The position numbers and the translations under genes are program-made. Below are positions 1 through 8,229 of a stretch of DNA of 64,000 bases, piece after piece. Position 1 is the first letter of the stretch, and each line of letters opens with the position of its first letter. The notes below the pieces were generated by a model. It was not told the origin of the DNA and ran no database searches. It worked only from the letters and a program-made list of their open reading frames with translations. The DNA comes from Tunturibacter empetritectus (GTDB taxonomy: Bacteria; Acidobacteriota; Terriglobia; Terriglobales; Acidobacteriaceae). The DNA lies in NCBI RefSeq assembly GCF_040358985.1, contig NZ_CP132932.1, forward strand, positions 2,976,001 through 3,040,000. Direction: 5' to 3'.

Positions 1-228
1 GCCGCGGCCGAGGGCGCGCAGCTTGTCGCAGCTTTTGACGATGTGCTGGACTTCTTCGACGGTTTTGGGTTGGTAGAGGGTGTCGGTGTGGAAGGTGAGG
101 TTGCCGGCCCAGTTGGTTCGCGGGGCGGTCTGGTGGGCGGCGTCTTGCTCGGAGGCTGAGGCGAAGCGTGAGAGCATGGCGGCGGTGAGGATGGAGCCGG
201 AGCCTTTGAGGAACTGTCTCTTATTCAT
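1..228 (-). CDS. FAD-binding sugar/alditol oxidase, N-terminal part (cut by window edge)
   Basis: The first 76 residues read from an ATG at 228 towards the left edge with no stop. The protein opens with MNKRQFLKGSG, a K-R variant of the twin-arginine motif followed by a short hydrophobic stretch, so export is likely. Residues ~40-76 contain NWAGNLTF followed by a P-K-T-V-E-E-V-Q block and RALGRG. This is the usual start of the FAD-binding domain of the xylitol/alditol oxidase and arabinono-lactone oxidase family, which oxidise polyols or aldonolactones and reduce oxygen. The FAD-linking and catalytic parts lie outside the window, so the substrate cannot be stated. It is divergent from leuS. 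Confidence 0.6.
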   Translation of the reverse strand, partial: MNKRQFLKGSGSILTAAMLSRFASASEQDAAHQTAPRTNWAGNLTFHTDTLYQPKTVEEVQHIVKSCDKLRALGRG

Positions 229-307
229 GTCGCACACTCGATTCGGTGGAAGCCTGTGACTGGTTTTTGGAAAGGAGCGTGCCGCTACTCCGGTTGCCGG
301 TCAGGCC

Positions 308-336
308 TTTATAGGGATTTGGCGGCTTCAACGCAA
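308..336 (-). promoter_or_regulatory. Candidate sigma-70 promoter for the FAD oxidase
   Basis: Read on the minus strand there is TTGCGT (336-331), a 17-nt spacer and TATAAA (313-308), about 80 nt upstream of the oxidase ATG. The -10 matches consensus at five of six positions and the -35 at three. A 9-bp inverted repeat, CGTGCCGCT (278-286) and AGCGGCACG (336-344), brackets this promoter and could be an operator. Judged by eye only. Confidence 0.35.
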
Positions 337-423
337 GCGGCACGCCGAGCAGGAGCGCAGAGAGAGTGGTTGTGTGGGAGGGAGTCTGTGTGGTTAGGTC
401 GCCTGGAGAGGTGGGGTGGACGG

Positions 424-429
424 TACAAT
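424..429 (+). promoter_or_regulatory. -10 box TACAAT just before leuS
   Basis: TACAAT lies 9 nt before the leuS ATG, which would put the transcription start within a few bases of the start codon. No Shine-Dalgarno sequence precedes that ATG, consistent with a leaderless or nearly leaderless mRNA. No good -35 box is visible. Confidence 0.3.
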
Positions 430-438
430 CGTAAGAGT

Positions 439-3117
439 ATGCCTGAGAGACGAACGAGCGAAATCGGCGGGAAAACATTGAATATTGAGGATAGTTCTTC
501 CGGTGCGGAGTTGACTCAGCCGCAGCGGTATAACCCGGCTGAGATCGAGCCGAAGTGGCAGGCCCGGTGGGATGCGGATGCGACGCTGTATGCGGCAGAG
601 GCGCATGATTCGGGGAAGCCAAAGTACTACTGCCTGGAGATGCTGCCGTATCCGAGCGGCGCGCTGCATATTGGGCATGTGCGGAACTATGCGATCGGCG
701 ATGCGCTGGCTCGGCATATGTGGATGCGTGGGTATAACGTGCTGCACCCGATGGGGTGGGATGCGTTCGGACTGCCGGCGGAGAATGCGGCGCTGAAGAA
801 CGGCGTGCCGCCGCGGGAGTGGACGTTTGCGAATATTGCGGCGATGAAGAAGCAGTTTCAGCGGCTGGGGATGGGGTTCGACTGGACGACTGAGGTGACG
901 ACCTGTCTGCCGGAGTACTACCGGTGGAATCAGTGGTTCTTCTTGAAGATGTTTGAGAAGGGGTTGGCCTATCGGAAGAAGAGCAAGGTGAACTGGTGTC
1001 CGGAGTGTTGCACGGTGCTGGCGAATGAGCAGGTGATCGGTGGGCGCTGCTGGCGGCATGAGGATACGGTTGTTGAGCTGCGGGATCTGACGCAGTGGTT
1101 TTTGCGGATTACGAAGTATGCGGATGAGTTGCTGGAGGGATTGGATAAGCTGGAGGGTTGGCCGGAGAAGGTCCGGACGATGCAGCGGAACTGGATTGGG
1201 CGGAGCGAGGGGGCTTTGATCGACTTTGCGGTCGATCAGGGTATAGGGGGTAGGGAAGAGGGAGTAGAAGGCAAGATCACGGTGTTTACGACGCGGGTGG
1301 ATACGATCTTTGGGGCGACGTCGGTGCAGCTTGCGCCGGAGCATGCGGTGTCGAAGGCGTTTGCGCTGGAGGATGACAAGCTGCGGGTGCAGATTGAGCA
1401 GCTACTGGCTGAGCAGCAGAAGGCGCGAGAGTCCGATGCGCTGGGTGCGATTGAGAAGCATGGCGTGAATACGGGGCGGTTTGCGGTGAATCCGTTCAAT
1501 GGCGAGCGGGTGCCGATCTGGGTGGCGAACTACATTCTGGCGGACTATGGGACGGGCGCAATTATGAGCGTGCCGGCGCATGATGAGCGGGACTTTGAGT
1601 TTGCGCGGAAGTATGGGTTAGAGGTGCGGCGGGTGATTGCTCCTGCTGATGCTTCTGTTGACGCGACGAAGGAGAAACAAGAACAAAATACGGGGATCCT
1701 TCGCTCCGCTCAGGATGACGGCGCTGAGGATGTGGTGGGGGAGCTTCCTTATCTCGCTGAGGACGAGGCGGTGCTGATCGACTCGGGGAAGTGGACTGGG
1801 CTGGGTTGTGTGGAGGCGCAGGAGAAGATGGCTGCGTTTGCGAAGGTGAAGGGATTTGGCACGCCTACGGTTACGTATCGGTTGAAGGACTGGGGGGTGA
1901 GCCGGCAGAGGTACTGGGGGACGCCGATTCCGATGGTGTACTGCGACAGGTGCTCGCCGGAGGAGCCGCTGCCGGTGGCTGAGAGCGAGCTGCCGATTTT
2001 TCTACCGGAGCAGATCGATATTACGCAGACGAACGGGTCGCCGCTGGGACGGGTGGCTGAGTTTGTGAATGCGAAGTGTCCGAAGTGTGGCGGGGCGGCT
2101 CGGCGGGAGACGGACACGATGGATACGTTCGTTGACTCGAGCTGGTACTTCTATCGGTATACGGATGCGAAGAACTCGAAGGCTCCGTTTGATTCGGACA
2201 AGGCGAACTATTGGTTTCCGATCGATCAGTACATCGGCGGGGTGGAGCATGCGATTCTGCATCTGATCTACTCGCGGTTCTGGACGAAGGTGATGCGGGA
2301 TCTTGGGTTGGTGAAGAACGATGAGCCTGCGCAGCGGCTGTTTACGCAGGGGATGGTGATCAAAGACGGCGCGAAGATGTCGAAGTCGAAGGGCAACGTG
2401 GTGTCGCCCGACGACATGATTGCGCGGTATGGCGCGGATGCGACGCGGATGTATGCGCTGTTTGCGGCTCCGCCGGATCGTGACTTGGAGTGGCAGGAGG
2501 AAGGAGTTGCGGGGATCTCGCGGTTTCTGAGTAAGGTGTATAGGCTGACGACGAAGTACTCCGGTGCGGCTCGGGCGGCGGCTGGTGGTTCGCGCGGGGG
2601 AGAGAGTTCTGCGAAGGAGCAGGCGTTGTTGCGGCGGCTGCACCAGACGATTGCGAAGATCACGCAGGACTTCGATGGGCGGTGGCACTTCAATACTTCG
2701 ATCTCTTCGATCATGATTTTGGTGAACGAGATTACGGCGAACGAAGCGGCGATGGATGCGGGAGAGATCTCTCCTGCGGCTGTGGCTGAGGTGTTTCGCG
2801 GGTTGATCTTGTTGCTGGCTCCGTTTGCGCCGTTCTTTGCGGCGGAGATGTGGGAGGAGATTGGTGGCGAGGGTGTGGTGTTTCGCACGGTGTGGCCTGA
2901 AGTGAATGAGGAGCTTGCTCGGGATGAGGAGATTGAGATTCCTGTGCAGGTGAATGGGAAGCTGGTGACGGTGGTTAAGGTGGCGGCGGGGAGCGATGAG
3001 GCTACGGTGAAGGCTGAGGCTTTGGCTGATCCTAAGGTGATAGCGCGGATTGAAGGGAAGACTGTGGTGAAGGTGATTGTGGTGCCGGGTAAGCTTGTGA
3101 ATCTTGTGGTGAAGTAG
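439..3117 (+). CDS. leuS: Leucyl-tRNA synthetase
   Basis: LeuRS charges tRNA-Leu in the cytoplasm. The class I signatures are clear: HIGH at residues 77-80 in a PSGALHIGH context and KMSKS at 646-650. Between them lies the CP1 editing domain with VFTTRVDTIFG and the threonine-rich discriminating region. Length is 892 aa from the ATG at 439, slightly longer than the usual ~820-870. The frame is open further upstream to 256, but that part does not look like LeuRS; a TTG at 478 is an alternative start. The excess length comes partly from two inserts that look like intergenic repeats translated in frame (residues ~268-278 and ~418-427, see repeats). Codons are strongly G-rich (GCG, GTG, CTG). Confidence 0.95.
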   Translation: MPERRTSEIGGKTLNIEDSSSGAELTQPQRYNPAEIEPKWQARWDADATLYAAEAHDSGKPKYYCLEMLPYPSGALHIGHVRNYAIGDALARHMWMRGYNVLHPMGWDAFGLPAENAALKNGVPPREWTFANIAAMKKQFQRLGMGFDWTTEVTTCLPEYYRWNQWFFLKMFEKGLAYRKKSKVNWCPECCTVLANEQVIGGRCWRHEDTVVELRDLTQWFLRITKYADELLEGLDKLEGWPEKVRTMQRNWIGRSEGALIDFAVDQGIGGREEGVEGKITVFTTRVDTIFGATSVQLAPEHAVSKAFALEDDKLRVQIEQLLAEQQKARESDALGAIEKHGVNTGRFAVNPFNGERVPIWVANYILADYGTGAIMSVPAHDERDFEFARKYGLEVRRVIAPADASVDATKEKQEQNTGILRSAQDDGAEDVVGELPYLAEDEAVLIDSGKWTGLGCVEAQEKMAAFAKVKGFGTPTVTYRLKDWGVSRQRYWGTPIPMVYCDRCSPEEPLPVAESELPIFLPEQIDITQTNGSPLGRVAEFVNAKCPKCGGAARRETDTMDTFVDSSWYFYRYTDAKNSKAPFDSDKANYWFPIDQYIGGVEHAILHLIYSRFWTKVMRDLGLVKNDEPAQRLFTQGMVIKDGAKMSKSKGNVVSPDDMIARYGADATRMYALFAAPPDRDLEWQEEGVAGISRFLSKVYRLTTKYSGAARAAAGGSRGGESSAKEQALLRRLHQTIAKITQDFDGRWHFNTSISSIMILVNEITANEAAMDAGEISPAAVAEVFRGLILLLAPFAPFFAAEMWEEIGGEGVVFRTVWPEVNEELARDEEIEIPVQVNGKLVTVVKVAAGSDEATVKAEALADPKVIARIEGKTVVKVIVVPGKLVNLVVK
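1239..1272 (+). repeat. Purine-rich low-complexity repeat inside leuS
   Basis: A run of GGGTA/GGGAA-type short units lies within the CP1 region of leuS and is read as Gly-Arg-Glu-Glu-Gly-Val-Glu-Gly. Its complement would read YSLFPTPYTL, a motif I associate with dispersed intergenic repeats in acidobacterial and cyanobacterial genomes (from memory, not searched). The stretch is in frame and does not break the gene. Confidence 0.5.
1692..1719 (+). repeat. REP-like palindromic element inserted in frame in leuS
   Basis: The stretch contains GGATCCTTCGCTCCGCTCAG followed by GATGAC, with ATCCT and AGGAT as arms around an 11-nt loop. It is translated as GILRSAQDDG at residues ~418-427, in a surface region of CP1 that varies in the LeuRS family. 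Sequences of this kind are common as intergenic repeats in Acidobacteria, and RSAQDD is typical of their spurious translations (background knowledge). Confidence 0.6.
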
Positions 3118-4047
3118 GTGCAGGGCCTAGGGGACAGGGCTCAGGGCAATGTGGCAACGCCGGTGCGGGGGACTCAGTCGTTTGTGCATACGCTGTCGGA
3201 GTGCTGGCGGCGGCCTTCGCTGACGGCGCTGGAGGTGCTGTGGCGGTGGGCTTATGGGATTCCGGCGCTGCTGCTGCTGCGGTATGAGGGGCTGAAGATC
3301 TTGCAGGCTACGCCGCTGGACTATGCGGCGCTGAAGAGTATGACGGTGGTGGATCCGCTGGGGTCGGCGCAGACGCTGGCGAAGGCGATGGCGTTGTTGT
3401 TGCCGCAGGTGATGGGTGTGGCGTTGTGGCTGGCGCCGTTGTTGGTAGTCGTGTGGGTGATTGTGTCGGCTGTGGGACGGACTGTGGTGTTGCGGCGGGC
3501 GGATAAGCGGCTGCATGCCCGCGTGGGGACGCTGATTGTTTTGCAGGCGGTGCGGGTGGTGGCGCTGCTGGGAAGTTTTGCGGTGTGGTTCTGGTGCATG
3601 GAGCGGGTGGCGGAGTGGACGGTGACGGGGCCGATTGCGTTGGGTGGGGAGCCGAACCTGGTGGGATATTTTTCGCTGGTGATTGTGGCGACGCTGGGGC
3701 TGTTTACGCTGTGGGCGGTGGTGAGTTGGGCGCTGTCGGTGGCTCCGCTGGTGGCGATGCTGCGTGGGTTGGGGGTGGTGGGGAGTTTGGTGGCGGCGTT
3801 TCGGCTGGGACCGCTGAAGTCGAAGCTGGTGGAGATCAACCTGGTGATGGGGATTGTGAAGATCGCGTTGATTGTGCTGGCGATGGTGTTTTCGGCGACT
3901 CCGCTGCCGTTTGAGAGTGTGACGACGCCGGAGTTTTTGTTTTGGTGGTGGGTGGGGGTTACGGTCCTTTATTTTCTTGGATCTGACTTCTTCCATGTGG
4001 CGCGGCAGGTGGCTTATCTGCAGCTTTGGCGAGCTTACGAAGATTGA
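3118..4047 (+). CDS. Integral membrane protein of unknown function
   Basis: A 309-aa protein starts at a GTG directly after the leuS stop, so it is probably co-transcribed with leuS. An in-frame GTG at 3151 is a second possible start; it would skip the first 11 codons, which are read through a G-rich repeat. Hydrophobic segments at roughly residues 90-120, 140-165, 180-225 and 235-260, and a Trp-rich one near 270-290, suggest five to seven membrane helices. I see no transporter or enzyme signature. The C-terminus is cytoplasmic-looking (ARQVAYLQLWRAYED). Confidence 0.7.
   Translation: MQGLGDRAQGNVATPVRGTQSFVHTLSECWRRPSLTALEVLWRWAYGIPALLLLRYEGLKILQATPLDYAALKSMTVVDPLGSAQTLAKAMALLLPQVMGVALWLAPLLVVVWVIVSAVGRTVVLRRADKRLHARVGTLIVLQAVRVVALLGSFAVWFWCMERVAEWTVTGPIALGGEPNLVGYFSLVIVATLGLFTLWAVVSWALSVAPLVAMLRGLGVVGSLVAAFRLGPLKSKLVEINLVMGIVKIALIVLAMVFSATPLPFESVTTPEFLFWWWVGVTVLYFLGSDFFHVARQVAYLQLWRAYED
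3121..3146 (+). repeat. G-rich low-complexity repeat at the start of the membrane-protein gene
   Basis: The stretch GGGCCTAGGGGACAGGGCTC and the following AGGG are built from short CAGGG/AGGGG units. It is translated as GLGDRAQG, a peptide with no counterpart in the membrane protein that follows. It may be an inserted intergenic repeat that extends the open frame artificially; if so, the true start is GTG 3151. Confidence 0.4.
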
Positions 4048-4056
4048 GAGACTATG

Positions 4057-4292
4057 TCCTGCCGGACGGGCGCCCTGCGCTAGGCCACCCCTCAAACGAA
4101 GACCTGTTTGTGGGGACCCCGGTTCGCGGCGGTCACTTCGTGACTTGTATACCGCTTCGCTTGGTGCTCCCGATGGTCGCAGGCTAAATTCCGAGCCGAC
4201 CAACGGGAGGACCACAAGAGATCGTAGGTGCAAGAAAAGGTACACACGTCACGAAGTGACCGCTGCCCGCGCAGGGCGCTCGTCCGGCAGGA
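4057..4292. repeat. Long-hairpin intergenic element, copy A
   Basis: The outer arms (4057-4080 and 4269-4292) are 24 nt long and complementary except for one position. Inside lies a second pair of arms around GTCACTTCGTGAC (itself a small palindrome) and GTCACGAAGTGAC, then a central hairpin CTCCCGATGGTCG / CGACCAACGGGAG. It starts 9 nt after the stop of the membrane-protein gene. Compared with copies B and C it carries ~48 extra nt in the left half. That extra part contains its own hairpin, CCCCTCAAAC (4088-4097) / GTTTGTGGGG (4106-4115), which looks like a different repeat nested in it. Confidence 0.85.
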
Positions 4293-4371
4293 CAGTCTCT
4301 AAGAAGACTTTCTCTCGCCGGGACGGCGATTCTGCATCATACGGGAATCTGCTTAGCGAGGGAGATTGACT

Positions 4372-4542
4372 ATGTCGTTTGGGATCTATGCGATTGGCTA
4401 TCTGATTCTGATCGCGGGTGTAGTTTATCTGGCACACCTGATGCATATTCCGCAGCATTACATTGTTGCGATTGCGGTGATCATGCTGGGAGTTGGGATC
4501 GTGACCGGTGTGCAGACGACTCGACGTAGAGACCCGAGCTAG
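4372..4542 (+). CDS. Tiny membrane protein, first of a tandem pair
   Basis: A 56-aa ORF starts at ATG 4372 behind a good ribosome binding site (GAGGGAG, 7 nt spacing). Two hydrophobic stretches (about 5-23 and 31-47) are separated by HLMHIPQHY, and it ends in a basic tail, so a two-helix hairpin membrane protein is likely. The next gene is a paralogue: about 30 of 56 positions are identical, including LIAGV, HIP and YIVAIA. No function is known to me. It lies between hairpin element A and guaA. Confidence 0.75.
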   Translation: MSFGIYAIGYLILIAGVVYLAHLMHIPQHYIVAIAVIMLGVGIVTGVQTTRRRDPS

Positions 4543-4647
4543 CGGGATTTGCGGGCGTTTCGGGTACTAAAGTTTTTCCTCTACGGGCGGAAAATCCGGC
4601 ATCCTATCTGTGCATGGGCCCCCTCATTCCCCCTTTGGAGAGAGATC

Positions 4648-4842
4648 ATGTCCTCTGCCCTTTATGCTGCCGCTTATCTGTTGCTGATCGCCGGTGTCTC
4701 CTACATGGCGTATCTGAGTCACATTCCTGAGTCCTACATTGTTGCTATCGCGATCATCATGGTGGCGATTGGCGTGGTGAGCGGGATGGAGAGTGCGAGG
4801 TTGAGGAACTCAGAGTATCGCCGCAGGCCGGGGCTCTACTGA
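4648..4842 (+). CDS. Tiny membrane protein, second of a tandem pair
   Basis: A 64-aa paralogue of the preceding gene, with the same layout: two hydrophobic segments separated by HIPESY, then a charged tail rich in Arg. The ATG at 4648 has a ribosome binding site (GGAGAGA). The frame is open to 4549, but similarity to the paralogue begins exactly at this ATG. It lies 38 nt upstream of the guaA start and may share its transcript. Confidence 0.75.
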   Translation: MSSALYAAAYLLLIAGVSYMAYLSHIPESYIVAIAIIMVAIGVVSGMESARLRNSEYRRRPGLY

Positions 4843-4880
4843 GAAGACGGCGTCGCCGCCGCCGCATTTACACTGGGTAA

Positions 4881-6461
4881 GTGGATACCTCAACGATCGT
4901 CATTCTGGATTTTGGGTCGCAGTATACGCAGCTGATTGCGCGGCGTATTCGTGAGTTCAATGTATTTTCTGTTGTGTTGCCTTGTACGGCCCCGCTGGAA
5001 CAGGTGAAGGCGCTGAACCCGAAGGGTGCGATTCTTTCGGGTGGGCCGTGCTCTGTGTATGACGCGGATGCGCCGAATGCAGATGAGGGTGTGCTGGCGA
5101 TGGGCGTGCCGGTGCTGGGGATCTGCTATGGGCTACAGTTTATTGTTCATCATCTGGGTGGCAAGGTGGTAGGAGCGGCGGCGCGGGAGTATGGGCATGC
5201 TGAGGTGACAGTGGTGGCGGAGACTCCTTTATTCAAAGGGCTCCCCGGGTCGCTAGATGTGTGGATGTCGCATGGGGATGAGGCGGAGACGCTGCCGGTG
5301 GGATTTCAACTGACGGCGAAGACCTCGAATGCGGTGGCGGGGATTGCGGATGAGGCGAGAAGGATCTGGGCGGTGCAGTTTCATCCAGAGGTGGCGCATA
5401 CGCGGCAGGGGATGGAGCTGCTGAAGAACTTCTGCCTGGATATCTGCGGGGCGGAGCAGAATTGGACGCCGGAGCATTTTATTCAGTCGACGGTGGAGAG
5501 GGTGCGGGCGCAGGTGGGAACGGGGCATGCTATCTGCGGGCTGAGTGGAGGCGTGGACTCGAGTGTGGCTGCGGTGCTGGTGGCGCGTGCGATTGGGGAT
5601 CGGCTGACTTGTATCTTTGTGAATAACGGCGTGCTGCGGAAGGACGAGTTTCTGAAGGTGCAGACGACGATGCGCGAGCAGCTGGGGCTGAATGTTGTCG
5701 CGGTGGACTCTTCGCAGAGGTTTCTGGAGAAGCTTGCGGGTGTGACCGATCCGGAGCGGAAGCGAAAGGTGATTGGGAACGAGTTTATTGCTGTGTTTGA
5801 TGATGAGGCTAAGAAGATCTGGGAGTCCTCTGCCGCGGGTGCTGAAACGGAGAAGAGCGCGGGGCATGAGGTCGCGTGGCTGGTGCAGGGGACGCTGTAT
5901 CCAGATGTGATTGAGTCGAGCAGTGTGCATGGGCCAAGCCATACGATCAAGAGCCACCACAATGTGGGTGGGCTGCCGGCGGATATGAAGCTGAAGTTGA
6001 TTGAGCCGCTGCGGGATTTATTCAAGGATGAGGTGCGACGGATAGGGCGGGATCTGGGGATGCCGGAAGAGATCATTGAGCGGCAGCCTTTTCCTGGGCC
6101 TGGGCTGGCGGTGAGGATTCTGGGCGAGGTGACGGCGGAGCGCGTGGCGATGCTGCAGGAGGCCGATCAGATTGTGGTGGATGAGATCAAGAAGGCTGGG
6201 CTGTATCGGAAGGTTTGGCAGAGCTTTGCGGTGTTGCTGCCGGTCAAGAGTGTGGGTGTGATGGGGGATCAGCGGACGTATGCGAATACGTGTGCGGTGC
6301 GGGCGGTGGAGAGCGAGGATGGGATGACGGCGGATTGGGCTCCGCTGCCTTATGAGGTGTTGCGGACGATCTCGAGCAGGATTGTGAGTGAGGTGCGGGG
6401 GATTAATCGGGTAGTGTATGACATTACTTCGAAGCCACCTGGGACGATTGAGTGGGAGTAG
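4881..6461 (+). CDS. guaA: GMP synthase (glutamine-hydrolysing)
   Basis: This enzyme converts XMP, glutamine and ATP to GMP, the last step of guanine nucleotide synthesis. The N-terminal class I glutamine amidotransferase has its catalytic triad at C82 (GICYG), H168 and E170 (QFHPE). The ATP-pyrophosphatase domain has the P-loop SGGVDSS at 222-228 and QGTLYPD further on. The C-terminal dimerisation domain ends in the conserved [13 protein letters not shown]. The length of 526 aa is normal for the family. The start is a GTG at 4881, and the first residues [11 protein letters not shown] support it. Confidence 0.97.
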   Translation: MDTSTIVILDFGSQYTQLIARRIREFNVFSVVLPCTAPLEQVKALNPKGAILSGGPCSVYDADAPNADEGVLAMGVPVLGICYGLQFIVHHLGGKVVGAAAREYGHAEVTVVAETPLFKGLPGSLDVWMSHGDEAETLPVGFQLTAKTSNAVAGIADEARRIWAVQFHPEVAHTRQGMELLKNFCLDICGAEQNWTPEHFIQSTVERVRAQVGTGHAICGLSGGVDSSVAAVLVARAIGDRLTCIFVNNGVLRKDEFLKVQTTMREQLGLNVVAVDSSQRFLEKLAGVTDPERKRKVIGNEFIAVFDDEAKKIWESSAAGAETEKSAGHEVAWLVQGTLYPDVIESSSVHGPSHTIKSHHNVGGLPADMKLKLIEPLRDLFKDEVRRIGRDLGMPEEIIERQPFPGPGLAVRILGEVTAERVAMLQEADQIVVDEIKKAGLYRKVWQSFAVLLPVKSVGVMGDQRTYANTCAVRAVESEDGMTADWAPLPYEVLRTISSRIVSEVRGINRVVYDITSKPPGTIEWE

Positions 6462-6464
6462 GTA

Positions 6465-6639
6465 CGCCCTGCGCGGGCGGCGGTCACTTCGTGACTTGTA
6501 TACCCCTTCGGTTGGTGCTCCCGATGGTCGCAAGCTGGAGTTCGTGCCGACCAACGAGAGGGCGATGCTGTCTGGTTCGCCAAGATCGTACACGCGTCAC
6601 GAAGTGACCGCTCTCCGCGCAGGAGGCCCGTCCGGGACA
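6465..6639. repeat. Long-hairpin intergenic element, copy B (left end shortened)
   Basis: It has the same internal order as copies A and C: CGCCCTGCGCG arm, GTCACTTCGTGAC, a central CTCCCGATGGTCG / CGACCAACGAGAG hairpin, GTCACGAAGTGAC and a CGCGCAGGAGG arm. The outermost TCCTGCCGGACGG part is missing on the left, while its partner GTCCGGGACA remains on the right. It fills the gap between two convergent genes almost exactly: it starts 3 nt after the guaA stop and ends 3 nt before the stop of the symporter gene. Confidence 0.8.
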
Positions 6640-6642
6640 GAG

Positions 6643-8154
6643 CTAGCCTATGTAGGCTGCGGCGTCGGTGACGTCGGTTCCTGCGTTCAACTTCATTGCG
6701 CGGAATAAGATCGTCAATGCTGTGGAGACGGCGAGGTTCAGCAGCAGTGCGGGTACGGCTGCGTACATGGGGTAGGTGCTGCCGAAGAGATGAAGCGGGT
6801 AGACCGAACTCTTCAGCCCTAGCGCCACCGCCATGGCTGTGCCGCTGAACATGCCTGCCGCCCAGCCGATGAGCAGTGCCCAGGGATTGAACCAGCGCGT
6901 GAAGACTCCGAGAACGACCGAGGGGAAGAGCTGTCCCATCCAGATTCCGCCTAGCAACTGCATCTCGATCGCGTAGGGTGCGGGGAGCTTGAGGACGAAG
7001 ATGAGTGCGCCGAACTTTACGACGAGCGAGACGATCTTGGCCATGCGGGACTCTTCTTCGGGGAGCATCTTTCGTCGGATCAGTGCGCCGTAGAGATTGC
7101 GGGTGAAGAGGTTGGAGGCGGCGATGGACATGATCGCTGCGGGGACGAGTGCTCCGATAGCAACTGCGGCGAGGCAGAAGCCAGCGAACCACTCGGGAAA
7201 CATCTTGAGGAAGAGCAGCGGTACGGCTTGATTGGGATCTTTGGTGACGACTCCGGCGGCTAGTGCGAGATAGCCGAGGAGGGCGATGAGTCCCAGGAGG
7301 AAGCTGTAGGCAGGCAGCATGGCGGCGTTGCGGCGGATTACGTTGGCGCTCTGCGCGCTGAGGACCGCGGTGGCGGTGTGGGGGTAGAGCATGAGCGCTA
7401 TGGCGGAGCCGATGGCGAGGGTGGAGTAGCCGAGGAACTGGCCTTGTTTCAAATTAATCGTGGCGGATGGCGTGTGATGGGCGAGGAGCTGGTTGGCGAT
7501 CTCGAAGACTCGTGCGTAGCCGCCAAGTTTGTGGGGGATGTAGATCAGCGCGGCGAGGACCATGATGTAGAGCATGACGTCCTTGACGATGGCGATGACG
7601 GCTGGGGCGCGGAGGCCGCTGGAGTAGGTGTAGGCGGCGAGGATGACGAAGGCGGCTGCGAGGGGCCACTCGCCGTGGATGCCCATGGCTCCGATGACGA
7701 CGCGGATGCCGACCAGTTGCAGTGCAATGTAGGGCATAAGGGCGAGGACGCCGGTGAGTGCGATGGCGATGGTGAGCCAGCGGTTGCCGTAGCGGCCGTT
7801 GACGAAGTCGGCGAAGGTTATGTAACCGTGGCGGTGGCATACTGTCCAGAGGCGCGGCAGGACGAGCATCATGTAAGGGTAGGCGATGACGGCGTAGGGG
7901 ACTGCGAAGAATCCCATGGCGCCTGCTCCGTAGAGTGCGGCCGGCACGGCGATGACGGTGTAGGCGGTGTAGAGGTCGCCGCCGATGAGGAACCAGGTGA
8001 TCCAGGTGCCGAAGCTGCGGCCGGCGAGGCCCCACTCTTCGAGGGAGCCCATTCCTGCCTTCGGCCTTCGCCATCGCGCGGCCCAGAATCCGGCGAGCGT
8101 TACGAGCAGGAAGAAAAAACAGAAGACTATCAGTGCCGTCGTATGGAGTTGCAA
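6643..8154 (-). CDS. Sodium:solute symporter family permease (MctP-like)
   Basis: A 503-aa inner-membrane protein with about 13 hydrophobic segments has the layout of the SSS family, which couples solute uptake to sodium. The N-terminal region with GDLYTAYTVIAVPAALYGAG and FFAVPYAVIAYPY resembles the monocarboxylate permease MctP, so lactate, pyruvate or a related acid is a plausible substrate, but this is an inference. The start is a TTG at 8154; no ATG fits the conserved N-terminus. The 3' end abuts hairpin element B, convergent with guaA. A lipoprotein gene lies 75 nt upstream on the same strand. Confidence 0.85.
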   Translation of the reverse strand: MQLHTTALIVFCFFFLLVTLAGFWAARWRRPKAGMGSLEEWGLAGRSFGTWITWFLIGGDLYTAYTVIAVPAALYGAGAMGFFAVPYAVIAYPYMMLVLPRLWTVCHRHGYITFADFVNGRYGNRWLTIAIALTGVLALMPYIALQLVGIRVVIGAMGIHGEWPLAAAFVILAAYTYSSGLRAPAVIAIVKDVMLYIMVLAALIYIPHKLGGYARVFEIANQLLAHHTPSATINLKQGQFLGYSTLAIGSAIALMLYPHTATAVLSAQSANVIRRNAAMLPAYSFLLGLIALLGYLALAAGVVTKDPNQAVPLLFLKMFPEWFAGFCLAAVAIGALVPAAIMSIAASNLFTRNLYGALIRRKMLPEEESRMAKIVSLVVKFGALIFVLKLPAPYAIEMQLLGGIWMGQLFPSVVLGVFTRWFNPWALLIGWAAGMFSGTAMAVALGLKSSVYPLHLFGSTYPMYAAVPALLLNLAVSTALTILFRAMKLNAGTDVTDAAAYIG

Positions 8155-8229
8155 TCGTTCACCCAGCTCTTGAGATTTGCGGTACTCACAGGTTAGCGCA
8201 ACGGTGCAGGAAGAGGGATGATTGCTGGG

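Noticed and set aside
394..1344. Long minus-strand frame opposite leuS
   Set aside because: It is antisense to a certain gene, rich in Arg/His/Pro from reverse reading of GCG/GTG codons, and has no ribosome binding site. Similar shadows occur opposite guaA, fusA, rpsC, secY, trpE and gdhA.
3977..4369. Plus-strand frame through hairpin element A
   Set aside because: It is a translation of the repeat; the same peptide pieces recur at copies B and C with shifted frames, so it is not a protein.
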